From IMG/VR virus record IMGVR_UViG_3300030329_002906, positions 1 through 33,052 of that record: a stretch of 33,052 nt of DNA. One strand, 5' to 3'. The position numbers were made by a program, and so were the translations under genes. A model generated the notes under the pieces. That model was not told where the DNA came from, ran no database searches, and saw only the letters and a list, made by a program, of their open reading frames with translations. Of this stretch, positions 13,136 to 21,852 are shown piece after piece. The number at the start of each line of letters is the position of its first letter. Position 1 is the stretch's first letter. This DNA comes from a virus.

Positions 13136-13540
13136 ATGTTTGAGCAAACACTGAAGATTGGAAAAGAAGAGGTTGGTCTGTCCTTCCCCAACAGCCTTTC
13201 GGCCACGGTAGACCTATGGTTTGCTGTAGCCCAGGCACAGAAGAGGGAGGACAACTCCTCAATTTTTGCGAAGTTATCTGCGGCAGCGATTGGACTCGGG
13301 CTTGACCGGTCCAGTCCCGCCACAGAGTCTGCCCCTGAATACGACATCTCTTCTGGAGACTTCATAGCCTATGGAAACCAGGTCATTGATTGGCTTGGAA
13401 AAAATGGTGTCCGTTGGATGAGAATCCTCAACTTTGGCGCAGACTATTTGAACTGGTGTTCGAAGGAACTCATGGTAGACGAGGAGATCGTCAACATGGA
13501 GGATTTTACAGAAGCAGCCGAGGATCGCTTGACCGGGTAG
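13136..13540 (+). CDS. Tail assembly chaperone, first frame (134 aa)
   Basis: This is the G-like member of the chaperone pair that coats the tape measure during tail assembly. The start at 13136 has AAAAGGAG 5 bases before it. The protein begins with a beta segment (MFEQTLKIGKEEVGLSFP) and is then helical to the end (…EDFTEAAEDRLTG). It is followed, in the -1 frame, by the T-like continuation. The gene lies just before the tape measure, the standard position. Confidence 0.75.
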   Translation: MFEQTLKIGKEEVGLSFPNSLSATVDLWFAVAQAQKREDNSSIFAKLSAAAIGLGLDRSSPATESAPEYDISSGDFIAYGNQVIDWLGKNGVRWMRILNFGADYLNWCSKELMVDEEIVNMEDFTEAAEDRLTG

Positions 13541-13737
13541 CGTTCGCTATTGACCGGTTTTGGGGCAGGGATCCTGGGTGGTATATCGGCCTGGATAGGC
13601 AGATGAAACTCAGGCTTCTTGCCGATTGGCGGCTGCACAACGAGAGCCCAAAAGACGCCAAACTTAAAGAGAAGGCATCGAAGCGAAGGAGATGGGAAAA
13701 GACCCGTCAGCGGTATAATGCACTAGCAGGAGAATGA
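13399..13737 (+). CDS. Frameshifted extension of the tail chaperone
   Basis: A second open frame, -1 relative to the chaperone, runs to 13737 and lacks a good start of its own. From about residue DRVAFAIDRFWGRDPGWYI (near 13531) it resembles the T domain of chaperone pairs, with helix LADWRLHNESPKDAK and a Lys/Arg-rich end. It most likely appears only as a -1 fusion. A AAA AAT at 13399-13405 is the best slippery heptamer in the zero frame, but it would cut away much of the first product. TTTT at 13504-13507 is a weaker site nearer the expected junction. Confidence 0.6.
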   Translation, partial: KKWCPLDENPQLWRRLFELVFEGTHGRRGDRQHGGFYRSSRGSLDRVAFAIDRFWGRDPGWYIGLDRQMKLRLLADWRLHNESPKDAKLKEKASKRRRWEKTRQRYNALAGE

Positions 13738-13738
13738 T

Positions 13739-16351
13739 ATGGCTGACGAAACTGTCGAAATTAAGATTACTGGAGACTCCTCTGATTTAGTCGCAGCGAT
13801 GAATGACGTGGCTAAGAGGGTCGAACTTTTAATCGATGCTCTTTCGGGGACTGCCCAGAAGTTCGGAGAAGTCGGTAAAGGTTCTGAAAAGGCCATGGGC
13901 AAGGTCAAGAAGGCTACCGACAAGGCCAAGAAATCTATCGATCAAGCATCAGAGGCTACCGAGGAGTACACTAAGAAAACCAAAATGCTTGGGCTGGAGG
14001 TGGGCGCCAACAGGAAGAACCTTGAGGCTGTCTCTGACCGAATGGGAAGAGTTGACAGCTCCATGCAGGCGCTTGCGACAATGTCAGACCACCTGTCTGG
14101 TTCTCTCGCCAAGACGGGCAAGTTTATGGCTGAAAACGCCAGGCTTGCGGGCGATGCTGCGGCAGGCATGGAGCAGGTGATTCTTGCAGCAACCCAGGCG
14201 CCTGGGGTTTTTGCCATAGTCACCGCTAGTGTCATGGCCCTCGGTGCCGCGTATCACTTTATCCAAAAGCCTTACGAGGAAACAATCGAGAAAAACGAGA
14301 AGCTCGGAAAGTCCTGGGACAGGCTTGGTAAGAAAATCGCGAAACAGGGCAAGAGGATCCGTGACTACAAGGATCAGTTAAAGCTGTTGACCGGGGAAGA
14401 GAAAGAATACGACCAGCAGCTCCGGGAGAACATCGACGCCCTTAAATCGAGCGAGAAGCAACAGAAGAGGGCTATAGATACGCTTTTTAGAGAGATGAAA
14501 GCTCTCGACAAGAGCACCGAGGGGCGGAAGGAGGCCGAAAGGATCAGGGAGATTGGCCTTAAACGTCTGGAGAGATCAGTAGACATAGAAAGGAAGCTGA
14601 TCCAGCAGCTTTACGAGCACACCAAGGCCCAGCATGAGGCTGCGGAGGCAGATAAGAAGAGAAACAGCTTTCTTGAAAAGAGAGAAATACAGGCGGCAAG
14701 CTGGAACGATGCCATGGAGAGGCAAATTCAGCTAGGCAGAGATGTGGTCACCAGTGCAGCGGATGGGGCCGGCGCCTTCAAAATTTACGTCAAGGAGATG
14801 AACAAGCATGAAAGGGCTGCTGATGGTTCTGCTGGCGCCATGGAGAAGGTTGCCGGAATGTTTAAGCATTCAGAGCGAGAAATCAATCTTGCTGCTCATT
14901 CATTCGTAAATGCTGAAAAAGCTGCCAACAAAAGCGGCACAACGACTGAGAAGGCCACCAAAAGAGCCAAAGATGCGATCGACTTACTGAACATATCAGC
15001 CAGAGAGAGGCTTGGGATTGAGGAAGATCTGCTGGTGATAGCAGAGCGGGGCAGCAGCGTTTATGGGGCGATTAACAAATCGACCGGAGAGACTTTAAAC
15101 CTGTACCAAGTGCTCAATGCGGCCTTGTCGGCGGCTGTTAGGAGGCGCCAGGAAGAGATAGCAGAGCAGGAAAGGATAAACGCCGCCAGTAGGGCCTGGG
15201 TAAGAGAGAGGAACTCTGTTCTCGAAAGTCTGGAGGCCGAGAACGCTGTAATTGATGCGACCTTGAAAGGCCCGATGCAGGAGCTTCAACAGTCCTACCA
15301 GGCTCAAATAGATGGCTTGGATAAGGTAATCGCAAAGTACCAGAAAAGCGCCGAGAATAGTAAAAGAAGCGCTGCTGTAATTGAGGCCGCAGAGCAGAAG
15401 AAAGAGCTACTGACGAGAGTGCTTGCTGTCGAGACAACTGAACTCCTTGATCGGGAAAACAAGCAGAGAGAGAATGACCGTATAAGCTCCATAAATGAGA
15501 TAGAGAAAGCGATTCGAGATATTGAGAACATCTCTATGGGGAGGGTTGCCGAAACACATAAAGAGAAGATGAAGGCCTTAGAGGACTTCAAGCAAAATCA
15601 GCTTGACACGCTGGAGGAGCTTCGCAAGGCTGCGATAAAGCTTGGGGCTGACGAGGTGGAAATCAATCGTTTGGTCGCGGATGAGAAGAGCCAAATAGAT
15701 GCGGAATATTTCCAAAAAAGGTCAGATCTGGAAGATCAGCAAAGTGACGCCATCAAACAGAAAAGGCTTGAGGACATTCAGCACTTCTCAGACGCTAGCT
15801 CCACCCTGCTTCAGGGAACATCTGACGTTTTAATGGCCATATCGCAAAACGTGGACGATCTGACTGCGGAACAGAAGAAGAAGATGTTCTACCTGTCCCA
15901 GGCCGCTGCGATTGGAGAGGTTGCGATCAGCGGAATTGTTGCCATAGCCAATATTTGGGAAGAGCACGCGGCCAACCCGGTGCTGGCCGGTGCCTTGTCT
16001 GCTGGAATGGCTGGAATAACCGCAGCCCAGATGTCCATGTTGGCTTCTGAGAAACCATCATTCGACATTGGTGGCGTAATTAAGGGTGGCGTTATGGCGG
16101 AATCTCCAGATCAGATCGGAGTAAATGTTTTGCCAGGCGAATCTGTGCTCAACCGGGCAGCGACAGAGCGCATTGGAGAGCAGGGTGTGAATGCCTTGAA
16201 TTCAGGCGGAAACATGGGTCAGGAGATTATCGTTGTACCGGCCTACCGACACTTTGATAGATTCATCAAGGATGAATACCGAAAGGGCGGAGCATTTCGC
16301 GGATTCTTCAATGATGCGAGAGAGTATCCAGTCGGACAACGGAGTTACTAA
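13739..16351 (+). CDS. Tail tape measure protein (870 aa)
   Basis: This long, Lys/Glu/Ala-rich, mostly coiled-coil protein follows the tail chaperones and precedes the tip genes. A hydrophobic stretch near residues 150-172 (FAIVTASVMALGAAYHFI) and another near 720-765 (GEVAISGIVAIANIW, AGALSAGMAGI) could insert in membrane during DNA ejection. A typical C-terminal part reads GGVMAESPDQIGVNVLPGES. It sets tail length and is later expelled. At 870 residues the tail would be roughly 130 nm by the usual length rule. The stop overlaps the next start by one base. Confidence 0.93.
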   Translation: MADETVEIKITGDSSDLVAAMNDVAKRVELLIDALSGTAQKFGEVGKGSEKAMGKVKKATDKAKKSIDQASEATEEYTKKTKMLGLEVGANRKNLEAVSDRMGRVDSSMQALATMSDHLSGSLAKTGKFMAENARLAGDAAAGMEQVILAATQAPGVFAIVTASVMALGAAYHFIQKPYEETIEKNEKLGKSWDRLGKKIAKQGKRIRDYKDQLKLLTGEEKEYDQQLRENIDALKSSEKQQKRAIDTLFREMKALDKSTEGRKEAERIREIGLKRLERSVDIERKLIQQLYEHTKAQHEAAEADKKRNSFLEKREIQAASWNDAMERQIQLGRDVVTSAADGAGAFKIYVKEMNKHERAADGSAGAMEKVAGMFKHSEREINLAAHSFVNAEKAANKSGTTTEKATKRAKDAIDLLNISARERLGIEEDLLVIAERGSSVYGAINKSTGETLNLYQVLNAALSAAVRRRQEEIAEQERINAASRAWVRERNSVLESLEAENAVIDATLKGPMQELQQSYQAQIDGLDKVIAKYQKSAENSKRSAAVIEAAEQKKELLTRVLAVETTELLDRENKQRENDRISSINEIEKAIRDIENISMGRVAETHKEKMKALEDFKQNQLDTLEELRKAAIKLGADEVEINRLVADEKSQIDAEYFQKRSDLEDQQSDAIKQKRLEDIQHFSDASSTLLQGTSDVLMAISQNVDDLTAEQKKKMFYLSQAAAIGEVAISGIVAIANIWEEHAANPVLAGALSAGMAGITAAQMSMLASEKPSFDIGGVIKGGVMAESPDQIGVNVLPGESVLNRAATERIGEQGVNALNSGGNMGQEIIVVPAYRHFDRFIKDEYRKGGAFRGFFNDAREYPVGQRSY

Positions 16352-19300
16352 TGGCGTCAGATCTTTCCAAGGCTCAGTTTCGGGGCCTTTTGATCCCGGA
16401 CCCGCGTCTAACCACCATATGGTCAGCTCAGTCTTCTTTCACCCAGGCAGACCCACTACCAGGAATACCAGAAGCTCAGGGCAACTATGACCTGGCCCTT
16501 ACATCAAGTGGGGATCAGCCAGCATCTAAAAGTTATGTGATCCGCACTTCCGAGCCTGGTCACCCATCAAAAACGGGTCCAGCATCTTTCATGTGGAAAA
16601 ATCAGGGAGATGCCTCCACATTATACCGTGGGTGGGATGTTCCAAACGTCATCACTAGCTACCAATCTGTGATCTGGTCAGAAACATCTACCACTGGTGA
16701 ATCTGTAAGACATCCGTCCGTTGTTTCATTGGACGATCAGACGGTAATTTGCGCCTACTATTACAAGGACGCATCTGGAAGTGGAAGTTACTCGATTCGA
16801 ACTCGCACCATGGCAGCAGGCTCCTCAACCTTTGGGTCTGAAGTGGTGGTTTATACACAATCCAACGAACCAAGCGATTCGATTGACGGTGACTTTCATG
16901 TACACCTCCTAAAGCTTCCCGGTGACCGTGTACTCCTCTATTACTTGGCCGAAACCTCATCCGGCCTCGGGAATATCCGGGCTTATGAATCCACCGATAA
17001 AGGCGCAACTTGGACAGTGGCTGCCAGCGCGGTACTTCAAGACCCGATTTCCATCAGCTCCGCTGCGGCAAGCAGTGGTGACACTACGTTTCGGATGCAG
17101 AGAATACGGGCAGCCTACGGGGGCGGTCAGGTATTGATGATGGTTGGGCTTTTAAGCAACAATGATGACTTAACAAATAGGCAGTTATGGAAGCAATACG
17201 CCTCCGACTCTGCCGGGCTGTTCTTTACTAAAGTGGAAGACGCGCCCACCACAGGAGTAGCGTGGGCCAGTGTCTCTGGGTTCGCATATGAATTGTCTAA
17301 GTTCGACGTTGCCTATCAGGCATCGTCCTTCATTGTTACGTCGGTACAGACCGAGTCCGCCAAGGTGGTTACAATCTCGAAGCTTGGCTCCGCATTTCAG
17401 GCGCTTACAACCGCTGAAAGCGTTTCAACCTCCGAGCTGAGTATAGATTTTGCTCCGATTAGTTCAGATCCGTCCAACAATGGAGAATTCACTTCCGACG
17501 TTGAAGCAGATGAGAGTTGCGTAGCGATATCGGACAATGGCCAAATATACATTTACGCCATCGGTAAAGGGACTGTCTCTCCAACTACAACCAGGTTCGG
17601 TGTTTGTTTCGTATCCAGAGATGACGGGGACTCAATTGAGTTCTTAGGTAAATCTGGGATTATCGCTGGGGACTCGACATACTCATCCCCTGCCGGGGTC
17701 TGGTGGGATGGCGGGGACACCAGTACAGCCCCATCCACGTTTGTGACCACTTTTGCTAGGGGTCGGGTGGTCATGATGGGGCTGCATAGGGCTCATCCAG
17801 GAACCCAGGACTACAGCCTATCAATGCTCTCATTAGGCGGAAGCTCTACGGTTACAATGCCAGCCATTGAGGGGTATACCGATGAAACCAAGCGCGGTGG
17901 ATGGGAGTACAACTGGCTCCCGTTCGACTTACCCGGAGACACTGGGTATTGGACTAGGGCCACAGCTTCTACCGGGGCCGGTGTATCGGAAAGCCTTTCA
18001 TCCGGGATGTTATCGATAGCCATAACTGGGGCCACTGAGTATAACCGGTACTCTGCCAACCCCGGTTCTTCTGTGTTTAACGACGGGCTTCTCGTTCGTT
18101 TTTCAATGCTGTGTACTGCCGGACAGGTCGCGAACTTAAATGTTGGCGTTCGAATCCGCTTGGCTCAGAACAGTCCAGATAATGATTACGATGCAACCAT
18201 AGCTTTCGGTTCTACTGCATTTAGGGTTTATGACAATAATGCTTCCGCCCAGATCGGATCGGACGTTTCGATAGATATGACCACCGAGCATGAATTTATT
18301 GTGGCAATGAAGGGCGGCTCGGACGGGAACAATGATGGGGTTTATCAAGTATGGTACCGACCCAAGAACAGCGCGAGCGATAGAGAGTGGACAAAGTCCA
18401 TTGGCAGCACGACTTTGAACAATGATACGTCGAGTGCCGCAACAAACAATGAGATACTGTGGGGAAATATCGCTGTCCCTGCATCAACGGCAATAACGAG
18501 TAGCAAGTGGTCTGAGTTTCATGTCTCTATGGGACAATCTGTTGGTGAAAACATAACTGCGCAAGTGAACCCAACAGACTTGTGGGCAAAAGGCTATTCG
18601 ACCGTTGGTGGTCGCTCTTATGTAGATGCTGGGACTTTTATTACAGCCTACGGTGGCCCTGCACGCAGGGATGATCTATTCCTCGTAAACACTCGATACG
18701 GGTACCCGATAAGTCGGATCATGTTTTCCGAATCCCAGACTCCACGGGTAAAGTGGAGAAGCACAGGTGTTACTCAGCAAACAATCGCCCTTGCCTTGGA
18801 CAATACAATTTTGGGCGATGATGACTCGTTCCCAGGGAATGACGTTATCGGAATTTGCCTACTTGGTATCAATTGGAGGACCGGTGAGCTTCAGGGCTAC
18901 AACTCTGGGACAACGTCCTGGGACACAATAGCTGAGATTGATTCTGCATCGGGCATGACTGACCTGCATTGGACCCGAGAGGGTGGGTCCATTATGCCGA
19001 AGGGAACCGCGTCTGGGAGCCAGTATTTATACACTGCTGAGTTTGAGGGCGGAACTTTCGGGTTGAAAGACGCGACCGGTACAAATCTTAGAAAGATATC
19101 CACCAATACCAGTGGAAAGTGGAAGGGGACCACCACCCAAAAGCTCCCAACTGTTATCTTAGATGGGGCTGCAACCTCCGATAGATCGTCTGGAAATCTT
19201 GGGTACATCATGTCGCCAAGCGTGACTGTGATCGCCAAACTCAATGGTGCCAAGTATGCCGGATATCGACTTATGATTGACGCGCAAAGTACCGTGGATG

Positions 19301-19812
19301 GATACTTTGAAATCGGAAACGTAATAGTCGGATGGGTTGAGGCTTTCGGGCGCCAATATTCCAGGGGCCGCATAATAGAAACCGCTGCAAACACCTCGGT
19401 AGTAGGCAGGACGGATGGAACAACTACATCCAATAACTATGGACCTGCCCAAAGGAAAGTTCAGTTGGCGTGGACCGATGGGGTAGATGTCAGCTCTGTG
19501 CAGGGTTCTTCTCCAGATCCAGACTATATACTTGGTTCGGCAGACGGAAGCGCGGAGCCCATCGCAAGCGTGGGTGGTGTCCCATACCAGATCGAGGGCA
19601 TTGTTCGCATGATGGATGGGCCAGACAAGGCTGTCGTATACCTTCCATCTGTGGACAAGTCGGGAAACACAATCACCCTAAACAGGCGTCACCAGTTTGT
19701 AGCTGGTCGGCTTACATCTCCTGCGCGTCTGGAGAGTGTTGTGGGTGACGAGAACGTGGACCCTGGGGAAGTTTTCAGGGTTGCTTCTGTGAGTATTGAG
19801 GAGATCGTGTAA
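16351..19812 (+). CDS. Large sialidase-like tail protein (1153 aa)
   Basis: A canonical Asp-box (STDKGATW, about residues 214-221) and a degenerate one (SRDDGDS, near 425) mark a beta-propeller of sialidase type across roughly residues 100-520. A second region, about 530-730, is beta-rich and resembles a concanavalin/laminin-G lectin fold. The last 400 residues are also beta-rich. Such proteins bind or hydrolyse surface glycans. It lies between tape measure and tail hub, where many siphoviruses have a much smaller distal-tail protein, so it may replace or extend that piece. No catalytic set can be confirmed from sequence alone. Confidence 0.65.
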   Translation: MASDLSKAQFRGLLIPDPRLTTIWSAQSSFTQADPLPGIPEAQGNYDLALTSSGDQPASKSYVIRTSEPGHPSKTGPASFMWKNQGDASTLYRGWDVPNVITSYQSVIWSETSTTGESVRHPSVVSLDDQTVICAYYYKDASGSGSYSIRTRTMAAGSSTFGSEVVVYTQSNEPSDSIDGDFHVHLLKLPGDRVLLYYLAETSSGLGNIRAYESTDKGATWTVAASAVLQDPISISSAAASSGDTTFRMQRIRAAYGGGQVLMMVGLLSNNDDLTNRQLWKQYASDSAGLFFTKVEDAPTTGVAWASVSGFAYELSKFDVAYQASSFIVTSVQTESAKVVTISKLGSAFQALTTAESVSTSELSIDFAPISSDPSNNGEFTSDVEADESCVAISDNGQIYIYAIGKGTVSPTTTRFGVCFVSRDDGDSIEFLGKSGIIAGDSTYSSPAGVWWDGGDTSTAPSTFVTTFARGRVVMMGLHRAHPGTQDYSLSMLSLGGSSTVTMPAIEGYTDETKRGGWEYNWLPFDLPGDTGYWTRATASTGAGVSESLSSGMLSIAITGATEYNRYSANPGSSVFNDGLLVRFSMLCTAGQVANLNVGVRIRLAQNSPDNDYDATIAFGSTAFRVYDNNASAQIGSDVSIDMTTEHEFIVAMKGGSDGNNDGVYQVWYRPKNSASDREWTKSIGSTTLNNDTSSAATNNEILWGNIAVPASTAITSSKWSEFHVSMGQSVGENITAQVNPTDLWAKGYSTVGGRSYVDAGTFITAYGGPARRDDLFLVNTRYGYPISRIMFSESQTPRVKWRSTGVTQQTIALALDNTILGDDDSFPGNDVIGICLLGINWRTGELQGYNSGTTSWDTIAEIDSASGMTDLHWTREGGSIMPKGTASGSQYLYTAEFEGGTFGLKDATGTNLRKISTNTSGKWKGTTTQKLPTVILDGAATSDRSSGNLGYIMSPSVTVIAKLNGAKYAGYRLMIDAQSTVDGYFEIGNVIVGWVEAFGRQYSRGRIIETAANTSVVGRTDGTTTSNNYGPAQRKVQLAWTDGVDVSSVQGSSPDPDYILGSADGSAEPIASVGGVPYQIEGIVRMMDGPDKAVVYLPSVDKSGNTITLNRRHQFVAGRLTSPARLESVVGDENVDPGEVFRVASVSIEEIV

Positions 19813-21461
19813 TGCCGATCAGGTTTAAGGAAACCAATTATTCTTCGCTGATCTGGCTACTCGAAGTCACTTTTGCGGGGAAGGATTATCGGTTTTCCAC
19901 TAAACCGGTAGATATTTCCAAGGATGATGGATCTTTCATATCTTTCGGTGGGGGACTCGATGATCCTGAGTTTAGTGAGACACTGAGCAGGTTTGACCAC
20001 TCTATTGACCAGCAAGTAATATCGTTAGATTTAGACTTCAAAATCGACGTAGCAAGCCAAATCCAAAAAGGGCATCACCTATCTGGCTCCAAGGCCGAGC
20101 TGTCATGCGTTCTTGTGTCCGATGGCTCTATTGAGCAAACCTATGAGGGCAGAATGATCGTTCTTTCTGGGTTTGTTGGCTCCCCAATGTACGCTTTTCC
20201 AGATCGCCCGAAAGGCATTGTCAGTCTTAGCGTAGAGGCTTCTGCTGCACAGGACAATGGGAGGATTATACCTTCCACCATGTCTATCCAGTCAGAGGTG
20301 ACTACAGCGAGTGAAACGCCGCACGATGGAAAGCCGTATCCATTAGTATTTGGTACTCCGGGCACATACCAAGACTCCGATGGCACATCAAGATATTTCC
20401 CAGGAAGCCCGGCCTACATACTGAACTACACCACATCTGGCTCTGCTGCGGGATCGGCAACCAGACTGTTGATCGCTGGTCATCACGTAAATGCTAAGAC
20501 TGTAATGATAATAAATAACATCGGCGACAAGAAAGACTTCGCCGTTGTCAATGGGACAGATCAGTTAGGACGAAACATAGCCTACTGCGCTGTCACATTT
20601 GATTCTGGGGTCTTCGATAATAGAGAAGAACCGTATTGGGTGAACTGGAGAGATGCCGAGGGGTCGAACTACGGTGGTGGGATTAGGAATCCATGGAGGT
20701 TGAACCAAGACCTGAATGGTGCAGGAGATGTCATTAGGTACGTCTTACAGTTTTCAACACTGGAAGTCGACCATGGCGAGTTTGCGGCAGTATCGGACTA
20801 CTTGAATAAGTTCAAAATATCGGGGTACATCAGTGATTTTGAAGCCAGCCCGTGGGACTGGGTTTCAGAGCTTTCAAAGGTGTTGCCGATATCAATTAGG
20901 AACGGCCCAAATGGGCTCTACCCTATAGTTCACGATGTTCGAGCCCTACAGTCCTATGGGGTTAGCATTACTGCATCTCCAGAGTTTCAACAAATTAGCG
21001 CGGTTCAGGTAGAAGCTGGACTTTCTGAAATATACAACTCGATTAGCATTGGATATGCATTTAATGCGAACGAGAACAGCCCGTGTCGGTATGGGGTTAC
21101 CGGAATTAAGCAGTCTGGCGATCCATCCAGCTTCTCTACTGACGCCACAAGGGCATCTATTGCCAGATATGGTCAAAGATGGAAAAGGGTTGAGAGCGCA
21201 TACGTGTACGATCGAAGCACGGCTCAGAAAATCATTAAATACATCTCGGATACAGAAGCGCTGCCCGCACAAAGCGTAAGATACCTGGCCGCTCCCAGAT
21301 TTGCTTTTCTGATGTTGGGAGATATTGTATCTTTGACCGATAGCAACCTCGGCTTTACGAACCAATCGTGCTTTGTTTCAGCGAAAGCATGGAGCGTGGA
21401 TTCTTGGGTAATTACTCTAACCATTGATAGAATCCCTGATAGGGATACCTACACTTCTTGA
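19812..21461 (+). CDS. Tail hub or tail-associated baseplate protein (549 aa)
   Basis: Position after the tape measure region, size and the beta-dominated body suggest a Tal/hub-type protein. A characteristic motif is GKPYPLVFG (near 175-183), often found in phage tail-tip proteins. The C-terminal half reads DWVSELSKVLPISIRNGPNG and later APRFAFLMLGDIVSLTDS. The protein would close the tail tube and carry fibres. It overlaps the preceding gene by one base. The hub identity is inference from the pattern and location. Confidence 0.6.
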   Translation: MPIRFKETNYSSLIWLLEVTFAGKDYRFSTKPVDISKDDGSFISFGGGLDDPEFSETLSRFDHSIDQQVISLDLDFKIDVASQIQKGHHLSGSKAELSCVLVSDGSIEQTYEGRMIVLSGFVGSPMYAFPDRPKGIVSLSVEASAAQDNGRIIPSTMSIQSEVTTASETPHDGKPYPLVFGTPGTYQDSDGTSRYFPGSPAYILNYTTSGSAAGSATRLLIAGHHVNAKTVMIINNIGDKKDFAVVNGTDQLGRNIAYCAVTFDSGVFDNREEPYWVNWRDAEGSNYGGGIRNPWRLNQDLNGAGDVIRYVLQFSTLEVDHGEFAAVSDYLNKFKISGYISDFEASPWDWVSELSKVLPISIRNGPNGLYPIVHDVRALQSYGVSITASPEFQQISAVQVEAGLSEIYNSISIGYAFNANENSPCRYGVTGIKQSGDPSSFSTDATRASIARYGQRWKRVESAYVYDRSTAQKIIKYISDTEALPAQSVRYLAAPRFAFLMLGDIVSLTDSNLGFTNQSCFVSAKAWSVDSWVITLTIDRIPDRDTYTS

Positions 21462-21483
21462 ATGACTGACTGACGGAGAAGAA

Positions 21484-21852
21484 ATGTCCAATACGGTTAC
21501 TCGAAAGGGCAACGAAATTGTTGTCCAGATCACAGAAACGAGCGCTTCAAGCTCGACCGAAGAAACTATTGATCTGGGCGTCACCAAGGGGAGGGTACTT
21601 CGCCAGACTTGCGTGAAGACATCAGGCAGCGGCTCGACGGTCGATCCGATTCTGACCCGTACCTCTGGTGGAACCGGGGTCAACGTAGTGATGGAGAACG
21701 GCACAGCGGCAGCTACTGTTGATAACCAGGTGACCGGCGGCGTGCCTTTCTACAGCAGCACCGGTAAGCTGTACCATAAATCTTCTCCCGATACGGGCAG
21801 CGATAATGCCATTTCGGCAGAATACTTAATCTCTGTTGGTTGGGGTGAATAA
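21484..21852 (+). CDS. Small beta-rich tail protein (122 aa)
   Basis: The protein is rich in Ser, Thr, Gly and Val with regularly spaced strands (EIVVQITETSASSSTEETID). It lacks hydrophobic segments. It precedes the repetitive fibre gene and overlaps it by one base, and CGGAGAAG precedes its start. It is likely a fibre-associated or tail-tip component. I recognise no family. Confidence 0.6.
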   Translation: MSNTVTRKGNEIVVQITETSASSSTEETIDLGVTKGRVLRQTCVKTSGSGSTVDPILTRTSGGTGVNVVMENGTAAATVDNQVTGGVPFYSSTGKLYHKSSPDTGSDNAISAEYLISVGWGE

